A stretch of DNA of 64,000 nt from NCBI GenBank assembly GCA_026545765.1, contig JAIFAC010000161.1, forward strand, positions 94,596 through 158,595, written 5' to 3'. The number at the start of each line of letters is the position of its first letter. The first letter of the stretch is position 1. The translations under genes were made by a program, and so were the position numbers. Source of the stretch: Plantago major. Its lineage: Eukaryota > Streptophyta > Magnoliopsida > Lamiales > Plantaginaceae. Shown here in pieces: positions 34,501-45,727 of this stretch. The notes under the pieces are model-generated. The model made no database searches. It worked only from the letters and a program-made list of their open reading frames with translations, and was not told the DNA's origin.

Positions 34501-37500
34501 TTAGCTAAAGAACATTATATATTGCAACAAGTAGTTAGTAAGTTGGTAGGAATGCAAACAAGTGGTAAATTGGTATAAATGAAAGCAATACACATGTGTA
34601 CAAATCATGTTGTAATCGTAACACATATATATATACTTACGACATCCGCGATCAAGGATAACAACAGGACCAAGTGATGCTCGGCAGAGCCTTCCCATCT
34701 CAAGGCTCACCAAATTTGCCTGCTCGTTTGTAGGATCGATCCTCGACGTGATTAAGTCTCCAATACTCATGCCACATAGCCCACTCTTCGTCCCCAATAT
34801 GCCTATACTGTATGGCTTTCCTTTGTCTCTAGATTTTTTCATGTCACCACCATATGCCTATACATGTCGAGCCCAAACTCTCAAAAACAGCCACATCCGA
34901 ATAAGGCCCGGAATGTAGTATTTTTCTACATTCCAATTATTCAAAGTAAAAATTAATGCCCCAAGGTCACAATTTCAAGATAAACAATGGTGCATTTCAC
35001 CCAAGTGGCTAACATACCACACAAATTGTCCTAGAATTTACTAACACAATGGTGACTAACATATCACCCAAGTAAGTGGCTAACATACCACACAAATTGT
35101 CCTAGAATTTACTAACACAATGGTGACTAACATATCACCCAAGTAAGTGGCTAACATACCACACAAATTGTCCTAGAATTTACTAACACAATGGTGACTA
35201 ACATATCACCCAATTATGGCTAACATACCACAACAAATTGTCGAATATAAAAGCTACCCAAGCTCATCAAAGTAGAAGTGCTTGCCTCACCTTGAGTGTG
35301 CTCCACTTTTCGCCTCCCCGCCCGCAACTCCTCCTAAGCTTGAATATCTCATGTGTCGTCAAGATTGCCGAGGCCACAACCTGCAGTTATGAATAACATA
35401 TAGAAGAGTACATATATTTATTAGACAATTCATGTGACATATATATAAACACTTATCTTAAGTTATGTTCTACAAATGTATATATAATACTTACTTCCTC
35501 CTGCCATTAGGGAATAACACCAACTTCCCATCCCACGTAGCACCATCGACGATCTCAGATATGGACACCACAAAGTGTACCGCTCGCCCATAACCACCAC
35601 CAGACGCCCCATGCTCGATCCATCGAGTCCGACTAACATGAGAGTAGTCACCGATCCACCGTGGCTACTCTCGAGTCACAGAACCCCGGTCCCACTAGAG
35701 TCGAACTGTAACTACACTTTGCCGGACATCTACAAAAGCACATGACAAACACAAACAAATCAGATTAGTATAAATGAAGACATGAGTCAGTATGTAATGG
35801 AAAAGTAAGCATATAACAATTAAGATACATATACTACTCTACACTACACACATACTCCGATCCTCGCCACCAATGGTTAAGTCTACATATATGTCTTCGC
35901 AGTGTCAATGTACTCATCACGAGCGCCATGGATTTCTCACCGTTTCATCGACAACCTCTTCTTGGTACGAGTTGGTAGTTGATTTGTCCTTATGAACGAC
36001 TCAACTCGAGCGGGCTTGTATGTATCGCCGCCAACCAAATTCACTTTATCGCTTTTAGCTTGATATTCAATGAACATCACTGACGTGCTCGATCCGCTAA
36101 GTTAAAAGGTTCAGACTTAGTACGGTACTCCTCCTATGGTTAATCTCAACCATTTGATATTGCTCAGACACCTCGCATTCATTTTGACCGGATCATACCA
36201 CGACATCAAATGTAACGGTTCTTTTCAGAGGCACACCGCATATTCAAGCCTCACAATTCGCTTAAGTTTTCCATAGAAATCAAACAAATCATCACCTCCA
36301 TTTTGATCAGCCCTTTCACACACACCCCACAATTGCTAGTAGACTTGGACGTGTAATCCATTGTGTGAAATCTAAGACCATTTACTATATACGATGGAAA
36401 AACGGATACCGATCGAATGGCCCTCCGCTAAAGACCGTAAGTAAGGACATGTGACTTGGTTTGCGGATCTCGACATAATCCCCGAACCAATCAGAAATTC
36501 AATTGGCAACTTCTCTTCAAGCAATTCTTCAAGTGTGTCATCCGCCATATTTGATCCATCTTCGCATAACGCTTTTGAAAACGCCGGACATGATGACATG
36601 ATTAGATAGTAGTTAGAAGTTCAAATTTATGTGTTATAATAAGTAAGTCGCCACCTAGCAAAGATCTTCATAAATTCATCAACTTCAAAGACAGCTCGAG
36701 AGGACATAATAGTGGTCGCCTTCACCTCCTTATCTCGTCACCATTCTCAGATTCCTTTCACCATAGGTCTACCCGAGATCCTAAATATTGAAAGTGTAAC
36801 TTCATCATCCTTTTGAACTTCATACGGTTCCGCATTTCCGCGGTCTAGATGCCTTAGTGGGCACGTGGTCTCCAAAGTAATAGCCGCAGAAGATGGCGCC
36901 TTCCCTCACGATGCATCGCCATCGACCCTCAAAGCTTACCTTTGTTGCCGACGCATTCTTCAATTTTCCCAAATACCGTAAGTTGTATATATATTTAGGT
37001 AAGATAATGTTCTTCTAAATAAGAACATTGTACGAAATGGATGCCTTTATTACACACCTCTCGAATGGATACATCCATCGACATCGAACCGTCCAGCAAG
37101 TCTCGCTTCATGTGGGAGGTGAACCGCAAGTGCTCCATAGAATCAAAGAAGCTCGTGGAAAGATACGCCAAGCTTGCATAGAATCAATGGTATGTTGCTT
37201 TCAAGATTTGCTAACACTTCATCCTCAAGCACCCTCGAGCATAAATTCTGAAAATAAGCTCAGATCGAGAGTGCTCCATAGCTTAGGTAGTAGTTCTCGA
37301 ATGCAACAGGAGAAGCCTCTCCATGAACACATGGCAATCGGCTCTTCATCCCATACATCTTTGTCTTCTTCAAATCCACACACCCTCCCAAGTTCAATGC
37401 ATAACCGCTTGGGAACTTCAATCCTCACCCAATCAAATAGCTTGTTCCTAGCTTCAATGTCAATCAGTAGCCTGGGCCACAATCCCTTATCATTCCGCTT

Positions 37501-39070
37501 TGTCAACTCCGCCTATTACAAAATATATCCAACTCGATCTAGATTTAATCAGATCCTTTGTTTTCCTCAGAATGTTGCAAATCGTGTTGAAGCGCCAACA
37601 CGCTCTTCTCAATGTGCATGAAATTCAAGTTGTGACGGATAAGAAGAGTGCTCCAATAAGGCAAGTCCCGTAAGATGCTTCTTCTTCCATCCACAATTTT
37701 TGCTAATTTTATCGTTATGCTTCTCCACCCAAGTTCGCCATTTCATAAGATCCAAATTTTCTATCTCGCAAGTATCAGGCACCAAGAAGTTTTGTTTGGG
37801 CCCTTTCATTTCTACTCAATTCTTCAAGAATTGAGTCTTGTTCTTCCCGAACGGATGATCTTTTGGTAGAAACCTATGATCAAACCAACATTCCTTTCCG
37901 CTTCCTTCGCCTAAATGCACTACCGTCCCAACAAGCATTAAAGCCCGGTTTTCCTTCCAGATAGCATGGAGTAAGTCGAAAATCACCACGGTCCACAATA
38001 GTGTCGCTTCTCGTTGAAGTTCTTCTTCGCTGACACATCATATGTGGGATACCTTTTTCCCACAACTCGATCAGCCTTGATTAGGGGCTGCAAGAACACA
38101 TCCACCTTCCGCCCCGGATCATATGGACTGCACCAAATCACCAAGAACATGAACGGTTCTTCATGCACTCACCGGGGCAGTTGTACGGTCGATAATCGCC
38201 AACAAGAGTATTTCCTATACTTCCAAAGGGGTTAAAACCATCCGCATAAAGGCCCAATCGTACATTTCAGTTCGGCAAACTCCGGATAGCTCTCGTCAAG
38301 TGTTTCCATGCAGTGAGTCCGATGGATGCTCCATTCTACCCTCTACCGGATTACTTTCTCCTCAGGCTAACGCATTTTATCAAGACAAGCACTTGAAGCG
38401 CATAACCTTTTCAAACGAGGTGCTAGAGGGAAATACCACATTTTCTTATGTGGGAGATTTTTCTTCCGACGCTTTCGAGGCGCCTCCTTGTAACGCTTTG
38501 TACGTCCTTACCACGTAACTTGCACTTCAAAGAGATCTTTATCCTCCTTCCAATAAATCATGCACATACCTCACAACAATCTATGGTTTCCATGGGCAAC
38601 CCCATCCTCGTGATCTTTTTCTTCGCCGGTAAAAGTCAGGAACTAGGTTTGGTTCGACAAAGTCTGGCATTACTTGTACCCATTCATGAAGCTCGATTCG
38701 ATTGGCCATTAGCCTTACAACTCATTAACCGAGCCAACAATGACAATTCGTGCTTACACCGGATAAACCGCTTTTTATGATTCCATCAAGTCGAACAAGA
38801 CCGATCCTCGGATTCGGAGGCTCCTCCGCATCCCCTACATCGGGCTCCGTGTCCATGAACTCGACCCGCAATATCATATACCATTTGCTCAACCTGCTCA
38901 TGATCATTATTAGCATCGATGTAGAAGTATTTTGAGTACTTCCCATCACAGCTTCGCTTTTCTTTACGCTCCCCAAATTCTCATAATCTATGAACGGCAG
39001 ATGTCTCACCATGAGAAGTCCATACGCCATACTCAAATACAAACCCTTACGCTTCAAGTGTTCCACTACC
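34501..39070 (-). pseudogene. TNP2-like CACTA transposase, broken
   Basis: Read on the minus strand from about 39066 down. The strongest block is at 38168-37983: PFMFLVIWCSPYDPGRKVDV, FLQPLI, YDVSAKKNFN, the pattern of the Transposase_21 (TNP2) family. It continues with FLPKDHPF (37880s), LDLMKWRTWVEKHNDKI (37740s), NDKGLWPRLLIDIEARNKLF (37500-37440) and EELLEEKLPIEFLIGSG (36550-36480). A further open piece at 34842-34501 (SRDKGKPYSIGILGT) resembles the second plant transposase ORF of CACTA elements. There is no frame longer than about 115 codons, so no active transposase is encoded as the sequence stands. Confidence 0.72.
35003..35240. repeat. 71-bp tandem repeat, about 3.3 copies
   Basis: The unit starting ggctaacataccacacaaat recurs at 35007, 35078, 35149 and 35218, giving periods of 71, 71 and 69 bp. 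The first three copies are nearly identical. It lies inside the CACTA transposon, in an intron or non-coding part. Confidence 0.9.
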
Positions 39071-40137
39071 GCTTCGAGGTAAAATTGCTTATTTCTACAT
39101 TTATACTGTGCAAGGGCACTTCATCCCCCACTCAAACAATTAGTCTGCGTGCAAATGTAACGAAGGCATCAACCCCTTCCACAAAACTAGGTAAAACTCG
39201 CCATTAACTATCCTTTGGTACATCCATGAACGATCGGTGTTCATTGGATGATTATATAACTCGACACGCTTGAATTGATTAGATCGTATTTTTCAACTCG
39301 ATTCCCATTTCCCATTTCTCGCATGTTATAAAGTTTTGTCTCTTACCAAAATTCCCATTACAAATAAAGCATTCCAACCCTTTAATACTTAATTATAAAT
39401 TACATACATTTTAAGAATGTAATCACCAAATTATATCAACACACTTCATTAATTAAATTTCATAATTTATAATCTAGTACATGTATAAATTTATCAAATG
39501 AAACAATTGCAAATCTTAATTAACATACTTAAATAAAAATACGACATACTTAACATTATACTAATTAACAATTCAAACAATTGCACATCTCAAAGTTAAT
39601 TAACTAGATAGTAAACATATTAAATTAGTCTAAATTAACTAAATTTTCCAAATATGTCAAAAAGTTAGGTTTCAAACGAGCTACTAAATCTTCATAATTT
39701 TACTAAATATACACCAATATCAAATTAATTAAAAGCCCAACATACTTACAAACATACTAACATTATACTAAAAATTCAAATTCACAATCAATATATATCA
39801 ATCAGACATCTCAAAGGTAAAACATTACCTAATTACCTCTAAACTAAGTACTATATACTCTCCATTTACATTCAATTGCTCAAATTAGTCCAAAGTAACA
39901 AAATCTCCAAATATAAAAAATTAGGGTTTACCTTCGAATCCGGAGAAATGAGCGGATGGAATTTGAGATTGACGGCAAAATTGACCTCCTTGATTCACGA
40001 AGCTTCAATGGACATGAAGAATGGACAAAATGGTCGAGATTTGGACCGTAATGGCTTTGGCGAAATGGGGAGAAGAAAGGAAGAAGAAGAAGAAAAATGG
40101 GGAGGGAAGCATTCGCTTCAGAATAACTCAGCAACTC

Positions 40138-40385
40138 TAGCGACGGATAGTTCATCCGCCGTTAGAGTTGCGCTCGCTTTTTTTTAAATCTGGTCAACTA
40201 ATCTAATGACGGATAAGCATTTTCGTCGTTAGAGTTACCGACGGATAGTCTTATCCGTCGTTAAATAACGACGGATAAGCCTATCCGTCGTTAAATCTAA
40301 CGATTGAAGTGCTTATCCATCGTTAGATCTAGCGACAGATTTTATCCGTCGCTAGAGCTAGCGAGTCGTCGCTAGCTTTCCGTGG
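40138..40385. repeat. right subterminal repeat array of the CACTA element
   Basis: Multiple copies of (t)agcgacggat / atccgtcgttaaat in both orientations, matching the left array in style but with more 'taacgacggataag' variants. Ends close to gtcgctagctttccg near 40383. Confidence 0.8.
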
Positions 40386-40399
40386 CTAGAAAAAGGGTT

Positions 40400-43300
40400 T
40401 CAGAAAGCAAGCGTAAATACAGATAATGAGCCTAGTGTTTCTACACGTATGCTCGTAAAGCCTATTTTCGCCATGATACTAACTCAAGTGGTTTGAGCAA
40501 AACTAACTTCAACACTTTCTTTCGTGCTCAAAGTCTAGTGTCGCTGATTTACTCAAGGCCTTCCGTACACACTTTAAAGAAACATCTCAAGTGCTTATAA
40601 TGGCGTAAACTCGTAAAGGTCAATTTTCCAAATAGCCAGAGTAATTGACGTCCCAGAGAAGAGAGCAATCGCCTTCAATCTGGAGGATCATATCCATGCT
40701 ATGTTTCCCACAGAGTCCTACTCATTTGCCACTCTGATGCATGAAGACTTCATTCATGAAGTAGCACAAAGACTTATAGCAGATTTCCAAGCTGCAGATG
40801 CTCAAACCCAAGAGCAGATGGTGACCCATCCTGCCTTGCCCATCAAACTCACTACTTATCCAGTTGAGCAAGAAGAAGTTAATGGGAGGATGATTACATT
40901 CCCAAATGTGATCAACCTGGTTTCAGAAGATGAAGAGGAGATGGACGAAAACGATTATCAAGAACCTCCCTCTGAGCATCCAAACCAAGAAGCAAAGAAC
41001 AAGAGCGATGATGATGATGATGACCAGAATGATGATCCTCAACCTGGACAAGGTGGGATTCAGAAAGCCAACAACGGAAGTAGAGAACAGGCTATTCCTT
41101 CCAATGTTCAGAGAGCCCCATCATCATCACCCCAAAAGTCTCATCAGAATACCCAACAGGCCGATCAGCAAGACATAATTGAAGAAATCTCAACCGAAGT
41201 TCGTGGATTAAACAACCTGCATGGTTGAAGAAGAAAAGAGAATCAACTTAGAGTGCCAAGCACAAGTTGATGAGAAGGAAGCCAAGATTCAAAAGCTCAG
41301 AGAAGCTAATGCTAAAGAATTGGCCCTTCTAGATGAGCAAAGAAGTTTGGAACGACATATCAGCATTACCGCAGCTGAAATTGATGCCATGCGTACTGTT
41401 GATGAAGAAGCACAAGATGCTGAGGCTGCATTAGAAAGACCTTCTACATCTTCTCGTATACAAAGACACTTGATAGAAAATGTAAGAAGATTGCTAATCA
41501 AAACAATCCAAGAAAAGGATTATGATGTTGATGTCAAGAAACCCAAACTTGATCACCCCGTAAGAAGATGAGAGACTTATCACTAAGGAAAGTTAGCCCT
41601 TCCGCTCCTCAACTATTTTCTCGCCCAGTGCATCAAGAAGTGATGAGCACATGTCTAGATCACAAGTGTTTTCTTGAACTAAGAGATGACTTGTTGCTCA
41701 AGACACTCAAGTCCTACACCCCGTAAGAGATGAAAGATTCAGCCGACATTACTAAACAGAGCAACCAAAGATAGTCCTCTCGTAAAGATCTAGCTTTGAT
41801 CGTGGAAGATGACCGCAACAATGCCAACCTAGCACTAATGTAAGCCATCCATGCTACTCAACAAGCAGATGCTATTCTAAGGCCTCTTGAAGAACTCAAT
41901 GAAAAGAGCAAGAATTGGTAAGGCAAAATAAGGACTTGAAGAAAGAAATCCAAGAACCGGTCGTATGCACAACAACCTCCGTAAAAACTTTGAATCACTC
42001 AAGCTTATGCTATCATGAGTCACCATTCATGACTAAGGGGAAGAAGAGATGCCTCGTAAAAGGCAGAGGAAGAAAAGAAAACAATCAATTCCTCCTCCTC
42101 AAGTCAACTAGTCATCAAGGACACCGAGATGCCCCGGAAGAAGTTATTCCAGATCAACCGTAAGGTGAGAAGTATGATTACTAGGGAACCAAGTCCTTAG
42201 ATCTCGATGGAAACAACTTAATAATCCGAAAAAGGAGAAGACCAAGAAGAAGGAGAGGTAAGAGATCAAGAAAGTCAAGCCTTACAACCGAACCACAATG
42301 ATGATGAGGATGAATCGACATGTATGAGCATCCAATCCACAAGAGAAGAAGGCAAGCAAGCACCTCACAACCTCCTCTCGCAAAGAAGACCTTTCGCAGC
42401 CGTAACTCCTTCGAAATACCAAGTCAATACAAGGAACATCCACCAAAGACAAATTTCAAGGCAGAAGAAAGGGTTAGAGGATCTCCCTATGTAAGGCCAC
42501 CTAATGTAAAAGGCAAGAAGGGATTCCCGGTTAGTAAACAGAGAAACTCATCAAGAAAGGCCAACCGATGCCCACATCGAGTATGTGAAGACTAGTAATG
42601 AAGAGTCTTCATATAGGTGCATTCAACAAGAGAGGGTATTGATTCGAACTACAACATCTACTTGTCAATGATAAGTTTCCAACTCCCATCCTCAACCAGA
42701 TCCTAAATGGAGAGAAGGCAAGCTTTAATTGCTAAAACCCGAGCACCTTCATGCCCAAGCTAAACTTTGAAGTAGAAAAGAGGAATGAAGCGTAAAGATG
42801 GATCTTTCTTTCGCCCTTACCCAAAGCCCGATGATGTACACAAGGTAAGAAAACCTGATGGTAGCTACAAAGAAGAACAAACTAGGTGTTTCAACCTATG
42901 AGTCATTCTATATGACATTGGATGAATACCTAGATGATATACACTATCTGGAAGAAATATACAAGTATTTCAACCTATCTCAGCTGCATATAGACCACTC
43001 CTGGGTCTGGGGAAAGTACTTCTGGGTCAAACACTTTCTGCAGCAGAATCACAAGCTTGGCAAGAGTTACCATGAAATATGTGACTTATCCGTAAAGACA
43101 GAGCCTCTCGATGTATGATTCTTTATGACTATGTCCAAGAATGCAAAAGTGGATGATCATGTCAATCGATCCGTAAAGTGTCAAGAACTTAAGGTATCTG
43201 AACCCAAGTTGCATTTTCTAAAGACTTGAAGACTAGTAACATTATAATACTTTCTTGGAGCTTGGATTCTCCTTTGTTCTAATTTACTTAGTATGTTTTG

Positions 43301-43578
43301 TTACTTTTTGTAATCTTGCTGATTGTTTATGAACTTTCTATCGTAAAAGTTGCATCTTATTCTCAGAATTGTACCTATCTCAAGATCATACTCTCGTATA
43401 CATTCTAATAGATGACAACTTATCAAAGAAAGATCACTTCTTGTGATTTGGTTGATGTTTACTTTCGCACTTAATTCAACTAAAATTGAATATCATTTGA
43501 AATGATTAAGTGGTGGATTGTTTTCTTCCAGATTACAAATTTGTAATAGACTTAAAAGATAGTCATGGATGACTGATC
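40400..43578 (+). pseudogene. 3' part of the env-like region of the Sirevirus-like element
   Basis: Continues the Glu/Gln/Asn-rich low-complexity coding character after the CACTA insertion. Two open pieces stand out: 40701-41228 (starts MFPTESYSFATLMHEDFIHE, later an Asp-rich tract) and 41221-41571 (coiled-coil-like, EEKRINLECQAQVDEKEAKI). A third, 42858-43118, includes YESFYMTLDEYLDDIHYLEE. The stretch is peppered with CGTAAAG where related DNA has CAGAAAG, and with many frame breaks. No known enzyme domain. Confidence 0.6.
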
Positions 43579-43590
43579 AAAGGGGAAATT

Positions 43591-44982
43591 TGTTAGAATA
43601 TATGTTAGTATTTTGATCACTCATCACATGTTCTTATCTTAGCCGTAAAGGTGATTAAGTACTCGTTCACTTGAACATTGTAAAAGAGGAAATCACCGAG
43701 TATGATTAGTCTAGTAAATCTTGTATTAGGATTATAGGTCTCGAGTGTAATTTTTATTTCCGTAAGACCATGAAGATCAATCCTAGCAATGGAGCTTTTC
43801 AAGATTAGAAGACCAAGATTGCACAAGATTTATGAAGACATCAAGGTTTAGTCTAACTCGTAAAGACTATGTCCTTAATCCTTTCTTAAGTGTATTTACT
43901 TACTTTTGAAATATGATTCGACATATGACATCATGAGTATGGAGCATGCAAGCCATCGTAAAGGCTCATGTATCCGCTGAAGACTACAGACAAGAAATAG
44001 TACAAGTGCATTAATTGCATCGCGTAAAAGTCAAGCACAAATTCTCTCGAGACATGAGACAAGGACTTCGAGTACTCATTTCAAGATAAGTATGGACCTA
44101 ATTTGAATTGTGTCTAACGGATATCATTCCAACAACTCTCAAATTCATCTATATATATCACACACTTAGATGTCAGAAATACACCTTAGAACGCCTATCT
44201 TGCAAACTTACCATCAAGCAAAGTATTCTCTCAAGCACTCTACTACCCTTTTCCGAAGATTTCTGTTCAAGAATCACTAGTAGTTCTAAGTTGTCCGAAC
44301 CTTAACAAGAGATTGTTATTCGTGAAAGAGTTGAACTATCGACACCCTTTCAAGCTCATTCTCCGTAACGGACATCAATTACTGGTCAAGAAAGAGCATC
44401 GCCATCCACCAAAAAGTGTATTAAGTAGTCTTGTTCTATTAGCCTCTCAAACATAACCTAAAAGTTATACGAAGCCTCTCGACAAACCTTATAACCAACA
44501 CCATCAAGGCGTGGAGTAGAGGAGTACTTGATTTGGGAAATCAAGGAATAACTCCAAGGTTATCTGAGTAGAGGAAGCACTTAGCTCTAGGAGCTGGGGA
44601 ATAACTCAGGGGGAACATTTGGTTGGGAACCATTTGTTTAGGAATCTTAGAATAGGATTATTGTAAGGTGAACTCAATTATCTGTTCTAGTGAATTCTAG
44701 GTCTCAGAAAGACCTAAGTGGATTAGTTGGAGGATTACGCCACCTCCGCATACCACTGTACTTGCTGTGTCATTTACCTTTCTGTATTTACATTTCAGCA
44801 AAGCACACACACACATACTTATTTTTTCTTCACTTACCTATCTTAAAGTCTTCCGCGCTCTGAATTTAAGTATCAGAAACCCCCAGGTTTCTGAGAAACT
44901 ATGTTTATCGACAAAAGTTTTAAAAGACTATTCAACCCCCCCCCCCCCCTAGTCTTTTACTTTGCCGTTATCTGGACCAACA
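43591..44982 (+). repeat. 3' LTR of the Sirevirus-like element
   Basis: Starts TGTTAGAATATATG after the purine tract and ends CTGGACCAACA. Matches the 5' LTR almost throughout, but differs at many CAG/CTG positions. Has a run of about 13 C's near 44936-44949 that is absent from the 5' LTR. Confidence 0.92.
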
Positions 44983-45034
44983 GTGAGTGCTGATAACTTA
45001 CTTGAAATGATTTCTTTATTAATATAGTAATGTA

Positions 45035-45375
45035 TGTTAGAATATCCCACATCACATGCGAGTAGATCATGCAAACAACATATAAGGATGATAACCCTCT
45101 CCCCTTAATAAGGCCTTTTAAGGGAATAATGGCCCAACTTAATATGGTATCAGAGCAGACCCAAGTTGATGATGGTTGCCCCAGCCGATGATAATTTCGA
45201 CTTGCCCAAAGAGGCTATTATGATTTCACGTGTAGAGCTGACTAACCGCGGCCTACCCGTGAGGGGGCGTGTTATAATATCCCATATCACTTGCGAGTAG
45301 ATTATCCAAACAACATATAAGGAGGATAACCCTCTCCCTTTAGTAAGGCCTTTTAAGGGGACGACTCCGGACACA
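45035..45375 (+). mobile_element. TRIM (miniature LTR retrotransposon, ~340 bp)
   Basis: Two short direct terminal repeats, starting TGTTAGAATATCCCACATCA (45035) and TGTTATAATATCCCATATCA (45270), share aacaacatataagga, gataaccctctccc and aaggccttttaaggg. Between them is a textbook primer-binding site, TGGTATCAGAGC (45144 on), and just before the second repeat a purine run, gtgagggggcg. Repeats of about 105 bp plus an internal region of about 125 bp with no coding capacity define a TRIM. The 3' ends of the two repeats have diverged. The target duplication is unclear. Confidence 0.85.
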
Positions 45376-45397
45376 GTATGTTCCTTCTCAGCTAAAT

Positions 45398-45727
45398 GTC
45401 GCGGACATTTTTACAAAGAGTCTTTCTCGCCTGCTGTTCAGTCTTTTTCGGTCCAAGCTTTGCATTGGGTCCAACCCAACGTTACACTTGCGGGGGGATG
45501 TTGAACATACATCTGAAGATAGAGTTGCACAGGAGACTAACTCTTTGGATCCATCGGATTAACTTATTTGATATATCTTATCTCTTAGACATCAATATGT
45601 AGATAGATACTGTGTAATCTGATATAGTTTAACTACTGTACGTATCTTTCTTTTACACTATAAATAAAGGCAGTAGACCACCAAAACATTTAAGGTGGAA
45701 TAATTCATTCTGTTTTGATTCCTTTCA
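45398..45727 (+). mobile_element. Copia 3' remnant: end of RNase H plus LTR
   Basis: 45398-45500 translates in one frame to VADIFTKSLSRLLFSL...LHLRGDVE, the typical C-terminal end of a Copia polyprotein. A G-rich tract (gcggggggа-like, 45490-45498) is followed by TGTTGAACATACATC at 45499, a likely LTR start. The LTR contains ctataaataaaggcag (near 45658), a good TATA box. The right boundary near 45727 (tttca) is a guess. The rest of the element is missing. Confidence 0.7.

Larger units (their letters stand above)
33438..40395 (-). mobile_element. CACTA (En/Spm) transposon nested in the retroelement
   Basis: The left end begins CACTGCAAAAAAACAGGGG, a variant of the CACTA terminus, and is followed by about 300 bp of subterminal repeats built on TAGCGACGGAT in both orientations (33457-33760), including a perfect hairpin ggggtttagcgacgg...ccgtcgctaaacccc. 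The right side has the same subterminal repeat (taacgacggataag and variants) at about 40138-40385. Between them the minus strand holds broken TNP2-type transposase. The exact right terminus is not recognisable; the boundary of about 40395 is where the subterminal repeats stop. Confidence 0.85.
22496..44982 (+). mobile_element. Sirevirus-like Copia LTR retrotransposon, 22.5 kb including nested insertions
   Basis: Two LTRs of 1,380 bp (22496-23875) and 1,392 bp (43591-44982), both TG...CA, are bracketed by identical GTGAG target duplications (22491-22495 and 44983-44987). Just inside the left LTR is a primer-binding site related to TGGTATCAGAGC (23878 on), and just before the right LTR a purine tract, aaaggggaaatt (43579-43590). 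Order inside: gag with CCHC knuckle, protease, integrase, reverse transcriptase, RNase H, then a long env-like region. Integrase before reverse transcriptase defines Copia, and the downstream env-like region with wording such as [20 protein letters not shown] fits the Sirevirus lineage. It contains a 557-bp TIR element (28683-29239) and a CACTA transposon (about 33438-40395). Removing these leaves about 15 kb, long for a Sirevirus. All ORFs are broken, many at CAG/CTG sites. Confidence 0.92.

Noticed and set aside
35003..35240. 71-bp tandem repeat as a satellite or centromeric array
   Set aside because: Only about three copies, wholly inside one CACTA transposon.
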